Assembly (NCBI GenBank): GCA_008828725.1
Contig: MEHQ01003256.1
Coordinates: 248,001-312,000 of the forward strand
Length of the DNA stretch: 64,000 bases
Source of the DNA: Saccharina japonica
Taxonomy: Eukaryota > Sar > Phaeophyceae > Laminariales > Laminariaceae
Reading direction: 5' to 3'
Part shown: piece by piece, positions 45,752-56,835 of the stretch
Layout: each line of letters begins with the position of its first letter
How positions within the stretch are numbered: position 1 is the first letter of the stretch
Translations under genes and position numbers: made by a program
Notes under the pieces: generated by a model
The model's input: the letters and a program-made list of their open reading frames with translations, nothing else
Databases searched by the model: none
Told to the model about the DNA's origin: nothing

Positions 45752-45777
45752 GCTCGCGCCATGGGGCTGCCTGGTTG
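45752..45777 (-). CDS. Tentative 26-base micro-exon of the sulfotransferase-like gene
   Basis: The previous exon ends in phase 0, but every usable AG before the next conserved segment is in phase 2. A CACACCTGCAG acceptor followed by 26 open bases (QPGSPMAR plus two bases) and a GTGAAG donor restores the frame exactly. It is supported only by splice sites and phase. Confidence 0.3.
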
Positions 45778-45909
45778 CTGCAGGTGTGACCGAACACTAT
45801 TAATAGCGAGTTCCGATCAAAACTACCGTAATACAGGGGTAATCCTGCTTGATTTCTCGCTTGAAGAAGCACTGCTGGGGCTGGCTCGAGAAATATCCCC
45901 TTCGCATAC

Positions 45910-46092
45910 CAAACGTCTTGCCTTCTCAGGGAGATCATCGAAGGTTGGCTTGTCGACGAACGTTTTCCCGTCCCATCGTTTTACGCCCGGTTTCGTCTCG
46001 TTCAGCGTTATGTAGGTCATGTCGATCATTCCCCAGCCTAGAAGGCGCCGTAGAACCATCAGCCCCTCATCAAACCGCTCCGTCAGAAAAAT
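45910..46092 (-). CDS. Sulfotransferase-like gene, exon with 'ERFDEGLMVL' motif
   Basis: Starting after GAGGTAG it reads IFLTERFDEGLMVLRRLLGW, the conserved 'LIxExFDESLVLLxxxLxW' block that in Gal3STs follows 'FDLV'. It continues MIDMTYITLNETKPGVKRWD and ends with FDDLPEKARRL before a GTATGC donor, the same donor as the PAPS-loop exon. Sixty-one codons, phase 0 at both ends. Confidence 0.85.
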
Positions 46093-46862
46093 CTACCTCG
46101 CGGAATACGGCGGTTGAAGCATAGACAAATGACGGTTTCAGTATAAATACAATCAAATGCAGACGTGCAGAAGCGACCTTACTGCTTAGCTACTTTTGTA
46201 AACGCTGTGGTTGGTGGGGTTAACACCTATTTTATTCCCAGGACATCACGCCGCGACACTTGTGGTATTCCCAGGACACGCAGCGAGGCGGTGATGCGTT
46301 TCCCCTCGGCTGGGGTCGACAAGGGGTTTGCGCGGGGGGGATTGTTCTTTTCCGTCCTTTGCTGCGAATATCACATTGCAGCCTTTGGACAAGGGTATCA
46401 ACTCGTGGAGATACTGCTGTTGCTCCCGAGCGTAGATTTAACGCGGACAGTGCAATGGTCAAATGGGCAGAGATGGCTTAGCATGTCGGCAGACGAAGCA
46501 AGAGTACCCCAATTCGGTTGCAAATGAAATACCGTAGCGCTCGCAAAATAACGAGGGCAACACGAAAACGCAATGAAGACTATTACCATCGGGCGTGAAA
46601 ACGGAGAGCAAAGTTTTTTTCTTGGGTAATAAGCGGCAACGACCGCAAGCTACGGGCGTCGTCTTGCGATGAAAACAAACCGACGCAGTCAAGCAGTCGC
46701 CGACCTGCATAACCCTCCATACACTTGCCCCTACGACGCACTCAACGGTTTGCATATCTGCTTGCTCGCACGACACTCCGTAGCCAGAGATATACAGTAG
46801 TCGTTCAACACATTGTGGTACTGCCCTTTACCGCTGTTCGACGCAATCGCAACACCCCTCAC

Positions 46863-47009
46863 TAGTTTGAAGGACGAAAGCTCATGAGCAATCAGGCGTT
46901 CCATCTGCGTCAGGGTAGTCACCCCGAACTCCGACGCGAGAGGGTTGACCAAGGCTGCGAAGCGGTCGCGGTGGTGTCGTGGTTTCGTCAGGAAATCCTC
47001 GAGGGATAG
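46863..47009 (-). CDS. Sulfotransferase-like gene, middle exon
   Basis: It follows GATTCGCCGACCAG and ends CTA|GTGAGG, 49 codons, phase 0 at both ends. It reads LSLEDFLTKPRHHRDRFAAL then VNPLASEFGVTTL, matching the Gal3ST segment 'FLxxPxxY...RNxxAxDFGL', and ends AHELSSFKL. Assignment rests on this similarity and on exact phase agreement with the next exon. Confidence 0.78.
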
Positions 47010-47518
47010 CTGGTCGGCGAATCAAGATCGGAGGAAACTCTAAGTAAGGACGTGGGGCTTAACGTGCGGTAACGCGTGTCGGATGTATGCATTAATACGG
47101 GACAGGCATGGCCGACGTCAAACATTTAACGTTACTACCATATAAATTCATAGACATATGTGCTGGGATTACTCAAAAGTAGCCCGAAACATAAACATGC
47201 ACGTTGGAAGGAAGTTGTGCACCCCGCCAACCAGACGCTCTTCGCCGATTATACCTCGGCAATAGCGTCGACTACGCTCTAGTACCTAGTAAACTGTGTC
47301 ACGTCCGAACTAGATGGCCACGGTCTCGTTAGTTCAGTTCGGTAGACCTCTGCGGCGTAATCTGTCTGAGAGGGATGCATTCCAATAACGAGGTAGTTTA
47401 CGCCAACAACACGATTCAAACTCAAGCTACAGGTACCGGTTGTAACTGCCAGACATTTGCTCTCTTCCGAGTGTACACGCTATTCAGAATGTGGCGTGGT
47501 CTCATAAGTTTATGGTAC

Positions 47519-47552
47519 CTTGTTTGACGGGTTGAGATAATAGTAGTAGTAG
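47519..47552 (-). CDS. Sulfotransferase-like gene, small exon encoding a Tyr run
   Basis: The preceding exon ends in phase 2 and the next starts in phase 0, so an exon of length 1 modulo 3 is needed. This 34-base stretch after CCGAGAAG completes a Ser codon, reads YYYYYLNPSNK and ends AAG|GTACCA. Aromatic residues directly after 'REPxSxF' are expected in this family ('SRFESxFxYY'). An acceptor three bases upstream would start the exon at 47555 and also keep frame. The acceptor's pyrimidine tract is weak. Confidence 0.5.
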
Positions 47553-48307
47553 CTTCTCGGTCCCGTTCGCCAAGCGGGTTGCCAAATTAAACACATGCCG
47601 AATAACGGAGTTAGGGAACGGAAGTGAACGTTGCGAGCGAGCTTCGTGTTACGCAATCGAAATAACGACATATTGTTGCCCCCACGTCAGGCTTTAAACG
47701 AATGCACTTGTGGCCGCGAGACCGGTAGGGTGTTCTAATACTAAGTTTGATCACGGGCAACAGGCAGTGCTTGTACTGGGGCAGCGTCAGTGATGTATGA
47801 TATCGTGACAGCCGCCGCGCTTTCTGCGGTTGCTCCACTACAAACTGTAGAAGGCGCACAACTGCAATGCAGACTGGCTGCTACTGCAGACGCTACGTGA
47901 GTGCTCGATGCAGTGCGGTGTTGAATCGCTGCTGCATTATACCGGTGCATGCGCTGACATCTAGACGTTTTACATGTATCATTTTGCAGATATCCACCGA
48001 GAATATACCGTGAGTAAAAAACTACTACCATACGCCAATTGCACCCGATACACTGGCTCCCAGGGAGTACACATGTGTAGCCTACCCGTATTTTGTAAGC
48101 GGACCAGGAGGTTCCTCAATCATCTGCTTCGCAACGTGACGGCGGCGAGTCATACCGTCCCTTGCGCGAAGCCATACCGGCGTCACCGAGTGCCCTTTCA
48201 AAGCTATTGGGCGGTCTATCGAGGAAGCATATTGCCACCTGGTTCATTCGCGGGATGGAGTATCCGGACTGTGTGGAATAAAAGTTAAAGCGAGAAGGAG
48301 TAGGTAC

Positions 48308-48648
48308 CTGATGAAGTGCGATCGGGGCTCCCTCAGCACCGTGATGAAGTTAACGTCGTCAGAATTTCGCATGATGCGTACGTATTTCTTGCGTGCAGCG
48401 GGCCATGAGCCTTTCAAGTGTCCCTGGCTGGAGATGTGGTAGTGCATGATGTTCACACTCTCGAATTCCCCGTTCTCCACCTGGTCATCGACGGGGAGCG
48501 TTGGTATTGGTCTCCGCCGGGTATCGAGTCCGAACGGGCTGCGAGGGTCTAACGCCACGGTGCCACAAAGTGCGTACAATCCGGTTGAGTCTAAAATCGT
48601 TGGCGTATGCCTCTGCCACAAGAGTGGTTTTGCTCTTCCTTCATCTGT
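48308..48648 (-). CDS. Sulfotransferase-like gene, exon with 3'-phosphate-binding motif
   Basis: This exon of 341 bases begins after ATTAACAG and ends ATCAG|GTACCT in phase 2. It holds the His-rich segment VNIMHYHISSQGHLKGSW, equivalent to the 'NIxCxHxRF' region of Gal3STs. The 3'-phosphate-binding motif FITVLREPRSHFI follows ('FITVLRDPVSRFES' in relatives; Arg and Ser that contact PAPS are present). These two motifs plus the PAPS loop make the family call secure. Confidence 0.82.
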
Positions 48649-48846
48649 CTGTTAATGAGGTTCACCTTCCATTCCTCTCCGAGTCTATAGTCCATACATA
48701 AAATCGAAATGAAACGAAATTTCGCAGCGCAAAATCTACGAGTTGCCGGAAAGGAAGAAAAACGCAAGGAACCCAAGACTTTGCTAAAGGTGGCCGCATT
48801 GTAGTGAAGGGTCACCAAGGAGGACATACAGAGCGCCGGACCTCAC

Positions 48847-48900
48847 CTGTTCAACAGCCAACTTGAGGTCGACCACCGTTAGTTTGTTGAACTTCGCCAA
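48847..48900 (-). CDS. Sulfotransferase-like gene, short exon 2
   Basis: Eighteen codons, LAKFNKLTVVDLKLAVEQ, lie between a TCTCTGCGTCAG acceptor and a CAG|GTGAGG donor, phase 0 at both ends. It fits in frame between the PAPS-loop exon and the next exon. The sequence itself is not distinctive. Confidence 0.55.
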
Positions 48901-49225
48901 CTGACGCAGAGACCACCGTGTGTCAGTTCATGTCGCAGCACGCCGACAACGACATTTTGATACCACACAACAGGTAGAAAGGGGAAACATAAGTGAAGGA
49001 GGGACGCAGTAGTGATGGCGATAGAAGAACCACGCGTTCCAGCCATTTAACCACGAACAAGCGTGTCACGGACAACCTGGTCGCTCGATACCAATACCTT
49101 GCTACCAGCATCTACAAAATCAAAGCCAGATGATCATGATGGATCGCATTACAGAGTTAGGACTTCTATCTCGAGCAATATAGTATTGCAGATCGTGCGA
49201 TCGAACAGGAATCACATATGCATAC

Positions 49226-49425
49226 CTTTACACCGTGCCGGAATGCGTAGCGACGCAGTAGGGACCCCATAGTAGTAGACCCCGTCTTGTGCGTTTTGAC
49301 AAAGGCAATGTCGACCTTCTGGTTGTCCGTGTTTGCTACCGAGGCTTCTACCAATCCGTTCAGGTAGTCCCTGTCGGATACCGCCTGGGCCTGATTGTCC
49401 AAGCCTTGACCACGCGATCTGCCGT
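49226..49425 (-). CDS. Galactose-3-O-sulfotransferase-like protein, exon with PAPS-binding loop
   Basis: Members of the Gal-3-O-sulfotransferase family are Golgi type II membrane enzymes that move sulfate from PAPS onto galactose-type sugars. This exon follows a CATGCGTTGCAG acceptor and ends AAG|GTATGC. It contains VDIAFVKTHKTGSTTMGSLL, the 5'-phosphosulfate-binding loop ('FLKTHKTGSSTxxNIL' in animals) with the Lys, Thr and Ser residues in place, followed by the helix RRYAFRHGVK. It starts in phase 1 and ends in phase 0. The gene continues on the minus strand through exons at 48847-48900, 48308-48648, 47519-47552, 46863-47009, 45910-46092, 45752-45777 (tentative), 45559-45715 and 45080-45196, about 418 residues, near the family's normal size. 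In brown algae such enzymes are plausible makers of sulfated wall polysaccharides (inference). Confidence 0.85.
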
Positions 49426-49980
49426 CTGCAACGCATGGGGTAATATATACATTAGCATGGTTATCCTCGCATTTGTAGCTATTTTGAACTTCCCTGTATT
49501 GCGAAGAGTCTCTTATATTATGCGCGCGACGTTGGTGGAAGACACTCAAGGCAAACAAGCGCCATATATTGTGCTGTATGAACCATATACTATAGTTTAT
49601 GTCGCCCACGTGACAGACACCTACGTTCACATGAGTCACTTGATACAATGGTGAAAAACCCGAAGACGAGAACGTCGATAGTTCCCGTCAAGAATAGCTG
49701 CCAATGCAGCGCCGGTGTCAGTGCCGTTTCCCGTGCAGTCGGGAGTCGACGACCATTGAGGCTGCTGGCGGCAGCGCCCTTGAGGGGTGATGCATTTCCA
49801 CGAGGACACGGATGCGCATGCGGGAAGCTTCCTTGTCTGGCCCGGGCCCGGAACACGGTGGGGCAAGGGTACATATTCTCCGTCGCCCGCAGTCACCGCC
49901 TACATCGTCACTACCACCACCACCGACGATACCAGTGCCGTCGTCACTGGCGACACGGCTGGCACAGCCATCACTCTTAC

Positions 49981-50071
49981 CGAGGTCGCGTTCGTATCCA
50001 CCACCGGTGCCGCTTGCGTTGCAGATAACTATACCACTATAATTGTCGTCGCCAATTCCGCAACCGTCCAT
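49981..50071 (-). CDS. Speculative 5' exon of the sulfotransferase-like gene
   Basis: An ATG at 50071 starts 30 codons plus one base ending in a strong GTAAGAGT donor; the phase (1) is exactly what the PAPS-loop exon needs. The residues (MDGCGIGDDNYSGIVICNAS) include no membrane anchor, which this family normally has, and the region overlaps low-complexity DNA. It may be coincidence. Confidence 0.25.
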
Positions 50072-50399
50072 GTCGGACGCTGCAGTCACCACCGCTGCGG
50101 CTAGTCTTCCTCTTTGGTATTTTTACGCTAGCAAAGGAAGCAGCGACTGGGTCGTGATACTTGTCGGAGGGCACCCCATCGTCCGCCTTCGAGCCTGCGA
50201 TTTTACACCGCCTTCTCCACTGGTAGCTTATACCGCCGCCTTTTGATCGCTTGGCCCAACTACAACTGCCTAAAGAGAGTCTATGCCACCGCCACCGCCA
50301 CCGTTCCCGCCGTCGATGGAGCCATCTCGAGGCTCGCCGCAGCTGATCCAACCGCTCGTCGCATACGAGACTAATTTCGCGGCCCCTTCAACAGTAGTT

Positions 50400-53350
50400 T
50401 CGTCATTCATTTCAAGACATGAACTGGGACCGCGATTGCCATTGCCGCCACCGTCGCCACTGCCTATGCATCACCACCGTGGCCACTGGCGAGACTGCCG
50501 GCGACCTAGACATCCTTGGCGACGCCCCCGTCATTGCTCGCTATAATCACCCTCCACCCAGCCGCCTTCGTCGCTGCGATCGCCACGACTGTTGCCGAAT
50601 ACTCATTCCTCGACTAAGGTACCGCTCTTCACGTGGAAGGGAGCCTCATCACTCGAGCCACCACCGCCGCGACCAACACTTTGGCCGCCGTTGCCCAAAC
50701 CACCACCACCACCGTCACAGGCGAACGCGGCTTCAGCAACCAAGAGAGCGGCGAGGAAATTTGCCGGGGAAGGAGCCGCCGAGGCAACGGCTAGGGAAGG
50801 CGCCGGTGAGAGGAGCGAGTAGCCACCAGGCTATCGCAACCAGGTCACCGCCTCGTCGCTCATCTTGTCGCTAAACAGCATGCGAGTGCCCAAGTTTGAT
50901 GGGCGCAACCAGTTGCACTTGTGGTCGAGAAAGTTCTAATTATTTTTGTCGGCGCGGGGTTTGATCGGGGCGCTTGAGCCCACGAGTGACCCCATTTGGA
51001 TAACCAGAGGTATCGGGGGATGGAGGAGCGCAACTAATCTGTCTACCGTCATGGACAGCAGCCTGTCGAAAAGTGCGAGAAGGCATGGGAATTCCTGATG
51101 GAATCCATGCAAGGGCAGCCTGTGGAGGAACGCATGCATGCCGCTGGGTTGGTGGAGGGAGCGTGGAAGGCTGTGATGGCCTGGTTCCAGCCGCAAGGTG
51201 ATGCCGAGAGGGATCATCTGGAGTCAGTTTTCGAGAACATAGCTATGCAGGGGGATGAGGACCGCAAATTGGGTTTTGCTCGTGCCAAGGAGAAACTAAA
51301 TGTACCATCCGCATTTAGCATCTACAAGCCGGACCGCGATGTTTTTCGCCAGCGCTACCAGCAGCAAGTCCAGCCTCAGCAGCAGCGGCAACCTCAGCAG
51401 CAGCGCCGAACTCTTTTGCGGCAGGCTGCAGTTCTTGTGGAGCTTTCGGTCATATGACCAGGCAATGCCGCACTGCCCCTTCCACCCGTATGCATGCCTA
51501 TTTGGGCACGGCCATGCCGCCACTCTCTCGGTATGCACCCCAGCAACAAGGTGGCTTGGTAATGCACGGCGACGCATGGAACGGGGACGGTGAGGGCGGA
51601 GGCGTACAGCAATGGGACGGAGGCGGTATGGGCGGAAGTGCACAGCGATGGGACGGGGGCAGTGTGGGCGGAGGCAAACCGACATGGGGTGAGTTCGGTA
51701 TGGGCGGAGGGGAACCGAAATAGGGCGGGAGTGGTATGAGCAGAGATGCACAGCAATGGGACGCGGGCGGTGTGAGCGGCGGAGTGCAGGGGCGACCATA
51801 GCTAGTAACGGGAGGAGTCCACGAGGGTGAACTGTTTTCCTCGACCACCGACAGCCAAGCCACGACCAGCAGCGAACAGCGGGTTAAGTGGCCCACCATC
51901 CCCGTGGCGCATTTTCACGTCTTTAGGCAAGTGGCATGCTATTTCTGTCGGTGGTAGTCTCGTGAGGCCAACAAGGCCTGGGATTGAGATTTTGATTGGA
52001 GATAGTGCTGCTTCAATCCACTTCACTGGCGATTTATTGTGCATTCTTCTACATCAAGAGACCTCCTGCCCTCGACGGCAAGTATTTGATTATAGACGAT
52101 GGAAATAAGATGGAGATATAGTTTTTTGTTGCGTTTATGTAGTGATGCATTGCGCGGAGGACGTAGCAGTGACTTTGAGGAATGTGGCGTTTTTGTCCGG
52201 GGTCCCTTTCGACTTTTCCTCGTCCAACGTGATCCAAGAGGATCACGTCGTTACCCTTGATCACAAAGGGATGCACATGCTCGATGGATGCGGGTTGTTC
52301 CGCAAGGAGAAGTTCGAACGTTCGACAACTACGTTAAGGCCACTCGAGTAGCGAGGCACGATAACCCCCCCCCCCCCACTTGCTGCTGCAGTGTTGAGGC
52401 TTGGTAGGCAGAGATGGATAGACGTCAACGACCTGCACTGTTCCCTTGACTACGCCCACGATGCCGTCCTACGCGAGCCTGCTCGTCAAATGGCCATCAA
52501 GGGTGACGGGACGGTTGAGGTATTGCGACGGATACACGGAGAAAAGGAGATCCGCAAAGTCGTCGCTAAGTCCACATCGTGACTTGCTGAGGAGCGGGTG
52601 CAGCGTATCTACGTCGACCTCGTAAAATCTATGCCGACGTCAACGGGCGGCGCTCGGTACTGCTTGATGATCGTCGACGACGCCACCAACATGGGCTGGC
52701 CGGTATTCCTGCCGGACAAAAGTTCGACCAACTTCAACCTCGGTTTCCGCACTTTCCTGGCGGCCGTAAATGCCTACGGGAAGCCGGAATACCTTCGCAC
52801 GGACAACGCCTCCAAATTCTCTAACACCCGAGTTCCACAGGCTGATGGCCGACAACAACACCCGCCGGGAGTTCACGCCCGTCGACGGTCCGAAGCGCAA
52901 CGGGCGGGTGGAGCGGAAGCTAGGTCTTGTTGCCGAGGGGGATCACGCAGCGTTCTTGGAGTTCCTGACCGTGCTCGATGGTGTGGAGCTTCCGGCCAAG
53001 GCGCTCAGCTTTGAGCGCACGTGGCAAGAAGCATGGACGTGATCGTGCGACGCGCTCAACCTGATGGTGCGGGTGGGTGAAAATCCCGGCATGATATGCT
53101 CGTTCGGAAAGTTCCACGAGAGGCCATACAAGGGCCTCGTACTCCCATACATGATGCCCGGGAGGCCACAAGGTCAAGCGGGCGGCTAGGTCAGAGCCGA
53201 AGGGGGGACGTTGCTTCTACCCGAACTCCGGCAATAAGCACGCCTCGAACTACAGCAAGATCATGCTGTCGCCATCAGGTAGCGCGAGTTACTCGACCGA
53301 TGTGACGTGGGGCTATCAGCGCGCGCCGTTCGGTGGCGGGGCCGCAAGTA
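50400..53350 (+). mobile_element. Ty1/copia fossil: gag, protease remnant, integrase (3' part missing)
   Basis: The gag region is clear at about 51060-51340 (WEFLMESMQGQPVEERMHAA, WKAVMAWFQPQGDAERDHLE, FARAKEKLNVPSAF), followed by a Gln run and Gly/Trp-rich repeats to 51720. A region downstream of the protease lies near 52140-52350 (VTLRNVAFLSGVPFDFSSSN, VVTLDHKGMHMLDG). Integrase spans about 52590-53330 (RIYVDLVKSMPTSTGGARYC, MIVDDATNMGWPVFLPDKS, LRTDNASKF, ALSFERTWQEAW). Reverse transcriptase is missing and no LTR is seen. CAC-rich low-complexity DNA (49850-50750) may be its leader. It is broken, with about ten lesions, and old; it appears to be a different copia lineage from the 25-28 kb element. 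Confidence 0.85.
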
Positions 53351-53417
53351 AGTGGTGGTGGCGGGGGGGCGGCCCTAGCTCAGTGTTGGCTTGTAATCAT
53401 TGCAGACTACACGCTAA

Positions 53418-54050
53418 CCAGTCAACTGAAGGCTCGTTCAGCCGCTCGCCCGCAGAAAAAAGGGTTTTGTCCGTAGACGAAGTAACGGCCTCCGCAGACG
53501 AAGTAAGGGACAAAGCAGGGTTTATTGGTAGAGAGAATGAGCATATATGTATCGGTAACTGGGGTAGATCAAGTTTGGTGCAGGGATGAAGGGCCCCGCA
53601 CGCAGTCCTTTGGAGAAAGGCATCGCGTGCAGGTCAGCATCCCCACGTTGGGTACGAGTAAGCACGAGGCCCTGTAACGAGCACGAACAGGCGTGAGGTA
53701 GTCGCTGGTTTGGCCAGCCAAGCCAGAATTCTGTGCCTTCTTTTATTCCTCCCTTTTTCTGCTCTGGCCCTGGGCTGGACAGCAGTGAGCTGAGCGTACG
53801 TGGGTGGCGAGCTGAAGCGACATCGGTGAAAAGGGAAGACCTGCTGCAAGGACTGCAACCAGCGAACTCCAGAAAAAACACGGTGCGCGTATATGTGTAG
53901 GAATGGCTCATTGTCGACAAGGCGCTGTCTAACGATAGGCGAAGAAGCTGACGCTGAGTGGAATGTTGCCCACGTCCCAGTGAACTGGAGGCAACTGAAG
54001 ACTTGTTCAGCCGCTCGCCCGCAGAAACAAAGGCTTGAGTTTGTAGGAGG
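53418..54050 (+). repeat. Two direct copies of a 70-base block, about 570 bases apart
   Basis: The block with 'CAACTGAAG', 'TTCAGCCGCTCGCCCGCAGA' and 'AAAGG' occurs at 53418-53475 and 53985-54045. The DNA between has no recognised coding. It might be a small element flanked by short direct repeats. Confidence 0.55.
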
Positions 54051-54399
54051 ACATGCTGGGTGCTGTGATGTACGGATAACCGCGTCTTACGGTATCAAAG
54101 TGAAGAAGAAACAACCATCTTCACAGCGCAATCAATTACTGTTGCTGCAGTCAAAACAAATGTTTTCTTCATTAACAAACAAAGCTTCGGAAGCGGCAAA
54201 GTTCATACGGATCACTCTCGACAGAGTAATATATATGTCTATCTACCGCGTCCCTCGTTTGCTTATTAATAGTTAATTATTAAATCATTACAACCAACGT
54301 TCCCTGTGTGTTATACATACCAGTTATACAACTCACGACTGCTGCTTTTTTGTTTTTTGTAGTTTCTTATTGTACGATGGTGTTCTAGCTGTACAGTAC

Positions 54400-55127
54400 T
54401 GTAGGTACAAAACCAGCAGTGCGTAGATGATCGGCACGGTCAGTGTGCACGCATATAGAGCATTTTAAATATCAAAGTATCTTGCATGACACAAACCTGG
54501 CAGTGTTTGCACATCATCTTCGTTGTTTGCGCTGAAATCCACTGTGAAAGCGTTATTCCAGGGCGTGTTGTCCTCTTCCGCTATACGTTGTTTCACCTGT
54601 CCAAATAGGTTGCAGTACAAAAGACACCCGTCGAGCAGAAAGCGAACGAGGGCATCAAGCGGTCAATTTGAGGTTTTCAAGTGTATTGTTTGGAGGTACG
54701 CATAGCATCATCCCGTTCGAGACAGGAGATGCAGCACGTCGTCATCCCTTACAAACAAGGATATATACAAAGTAAATCAACGTATGTGCACGAGAAATCA
54801 GTCAACTTGATTGTCCACAGATTGTGCGAGGGGTGACAGAGACGTCGTACTGTTTCCTAGTATTGGTGACGTCGAGGTGCCAGTATGAACCATACACCAA
54901 CGATTCCAACAAGGTAACCCGGTATTACAGGAGCACATTCATTGACGTGTTATCCCGCCGGCTTCCCTGCTTGAGCACCTTGATCCCACGCCAAGCTTCG
55001 ACGACCCTGTCCCCGCTTAGAGCTCCTATCTACGCCAAACTATAATCCCACATGGCAACCGTTCGATCGTCATCCCGATCCGGTCTAAATAGTTTGACAA
55101 AATCAACAACCCCTCACAACAACTGAA
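54400..55127 (-). pseudogene. Unrecognised decayed coding fragments, minus strand
   Basis: Minus-strand segments look like genuine protein: about 55020-55125 (DFVKLFRPDRDDDRTVAMWD), 54925-55022 (SGDRVVEAWRGIKVLKQGSR) and 54500-54660 (FLLDGCLLYCNLFGQV, TPWNNAFTVDFSANNEDD). They do not form one open frame with good splice sites, and a MITE abuts the upstream end. I recognise no family; this may be a dead host gene or transposase. Confidence 0.3.
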
Positions 55128-55375
55128 GACGCGTGCTGCGAAAGAGGTGGCGCTTTGGGGCTGAAACGGTTGAGGCTCCTTAGCCCAAACTCGTCCGCAT
55201 TTCACCCCCTGTGTTTGCAATATGTTCCATTGTAAAGTTAGGCTACGGGATGGTTCATCGAGTAGCCCTTTTAGTTCCCACCTAAATCAGTCTTTGGGGT
55301 AGGTGTAATGCTGTAGATGTCTGCAAATGAAGGGCCTCAGAAACAACATGGCGCACCTCTACCGCAGCATACGTT
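55128..55375. mobile_element. MITE family A, copy 3 (248 bases)
   Basis: Left end GACGCGTGCTGCGAAAGAGG; the right end's reverse complement is AACGTATGCTGCGGTAGAGG. Read on the minus strand, the interior parallels copy 2 ('GGGAACTAAAAGGGCT', 'TTTACAATGGAACATATTGC'). It sits at the edge of a decayed coding segment. Confidence 0.75.
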
Positions 55376-56506
55376 AGAAGTAAGAATGTAAGAAGACGAC
55401 CAGAGCGAACGGAAACTGAGTACGAGCATGTCGTCTTGCACGTGGCCTCGGGCGGGTCGTTTGCCCAAAAACCGCATTCAACTGTTGACGATCCTTCATC
55501 TTTGAATCATCGTCGAGCTTCCCATCCGTCTATAGTCTCCCTCTTTTCAAACACGACTAGACCCTACAGTGGTCGAGAATGGTCTCTTCCCGTAGTACGG
55601 TCGTGGTCGAGAGTACTCTTACTTACTGTCGTCGTCCAACACAACACAATAGTCGAGAGTGATAAGTGGAGAGTGACACAGCAGCACCATACATCGCTAT
55701 ATCATACTGGACGCCTGATCTAGGGTTTGGCTGAAAACAGTATGAGGTAGTCGACGCCAATATTGATGTCGATATTCCTCGCAGACTCGCCAACCCAGTC
55801 CGTACTCAAAATCACGCGATGAGATGCCGTCAGCTTGCTGGACTCCCACAACTCCACATACACACGCAACAAGCAGCCGCCGGTCGAGGGCCTTGCCCAC
55901 GTGAATCTAGAAGATCCGTCAATAGACATGCACATTTGTGCATCCGGCGGGAAGAAGCTACATAAGGTGTGTTACACTACTGTCTCATCAACACTCCCTT
56001 GACATATTTCGTGGCCTATTAATAGCAGTAAATAGCGTCAGCGAACAGGATGGACTGCGCCTCGGGCTCTCCTCCGACAAGCGAGGACCGTTTTTAATTT
56101 CATGTTTTTGCTGCCCGACCAGATTACAGTAGTTTGAACCGCAAAGAACGAAGAGTGGTGGCTCAAGTGTCTATTCTTGGAGGGACGACGCCAGATACTG
56201 CACGCTTTTCAAAAGGTGCCTTACGCTGGTCGGCCCATTGTTGCAGGATGCCTTCCTAATTTAGATGGGAATCGGCTCACTACGCGGTATTGGGGAGGGG
56301 GGCAAATACCCAACCATCACTGCGTTGGTACAGGTAGGCCCAATTAGACGCGGGTGATGGGAATTTATAGCATTGTACTGCGTAGTAGTCAACACCGACT
56401 GGCTTCTTCTCCCTTCAATTTTTAACTTTTCATCTTGGGGTGCCTTAAAAGGGGACACCTAGTGCTGCTGTATACCTTGCACATTATGGTGGGTGTTCTT
56501 CATGCA
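55376..56506. other. No recognised gene; one minus-strand frame noted
   Basis: A 71-codon minus-strand frame (55720-55935) reads plausibly (RVYVELWESSKLTASHRVIL, IDINIGVDYLILF) and may be a single exon or relic, but the overlapping frame is also open and no family is recognised. The remainder shows nothing. Confidence 0.35.
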
Positions 56507-56835
56507 TTTTTTTTTTTCATTCCTTTTATTATCTTTGCCCTTCTTTTCTCTCTCCCCCCTAGTCGTAACTCAGATCCGGGGTCACAAAGTAGGCTCCTCT
56601 ACCTCCTCCCTCACTACGGTTCGTGCCTCGCGTTTTTATCGCGACAATATTTCAACCCTTTATTCCCTCGTCGACTCACATCGATTTGTGCCTACCCACG
56701 CTATACAGGCAGTAGGCGCTCTCAGCAGTTGATTCCGTTTTTTATTTGTTTTTAAAAATAAGCTCAAAAGTCCGAACCACGTGAGGTTCGAACCCCGTAA
56801 ACCAACTCTTAGAAGCATCCGAGGGTACCACTGTA
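56507..56835 (-). mobile_element. SINE family B, copy 3 (poly-A tail)
   Basis: Minus-strand copy of the same body as 41605-41945. A B-box-like ACGGGGTTCGAACCTCACG lies at about 56780-56800 near the 5' end. The 3' end at 56507-56518 is an A-run on the element strand, as expected after target-primed reverse transcription. Confidence 0.7.
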
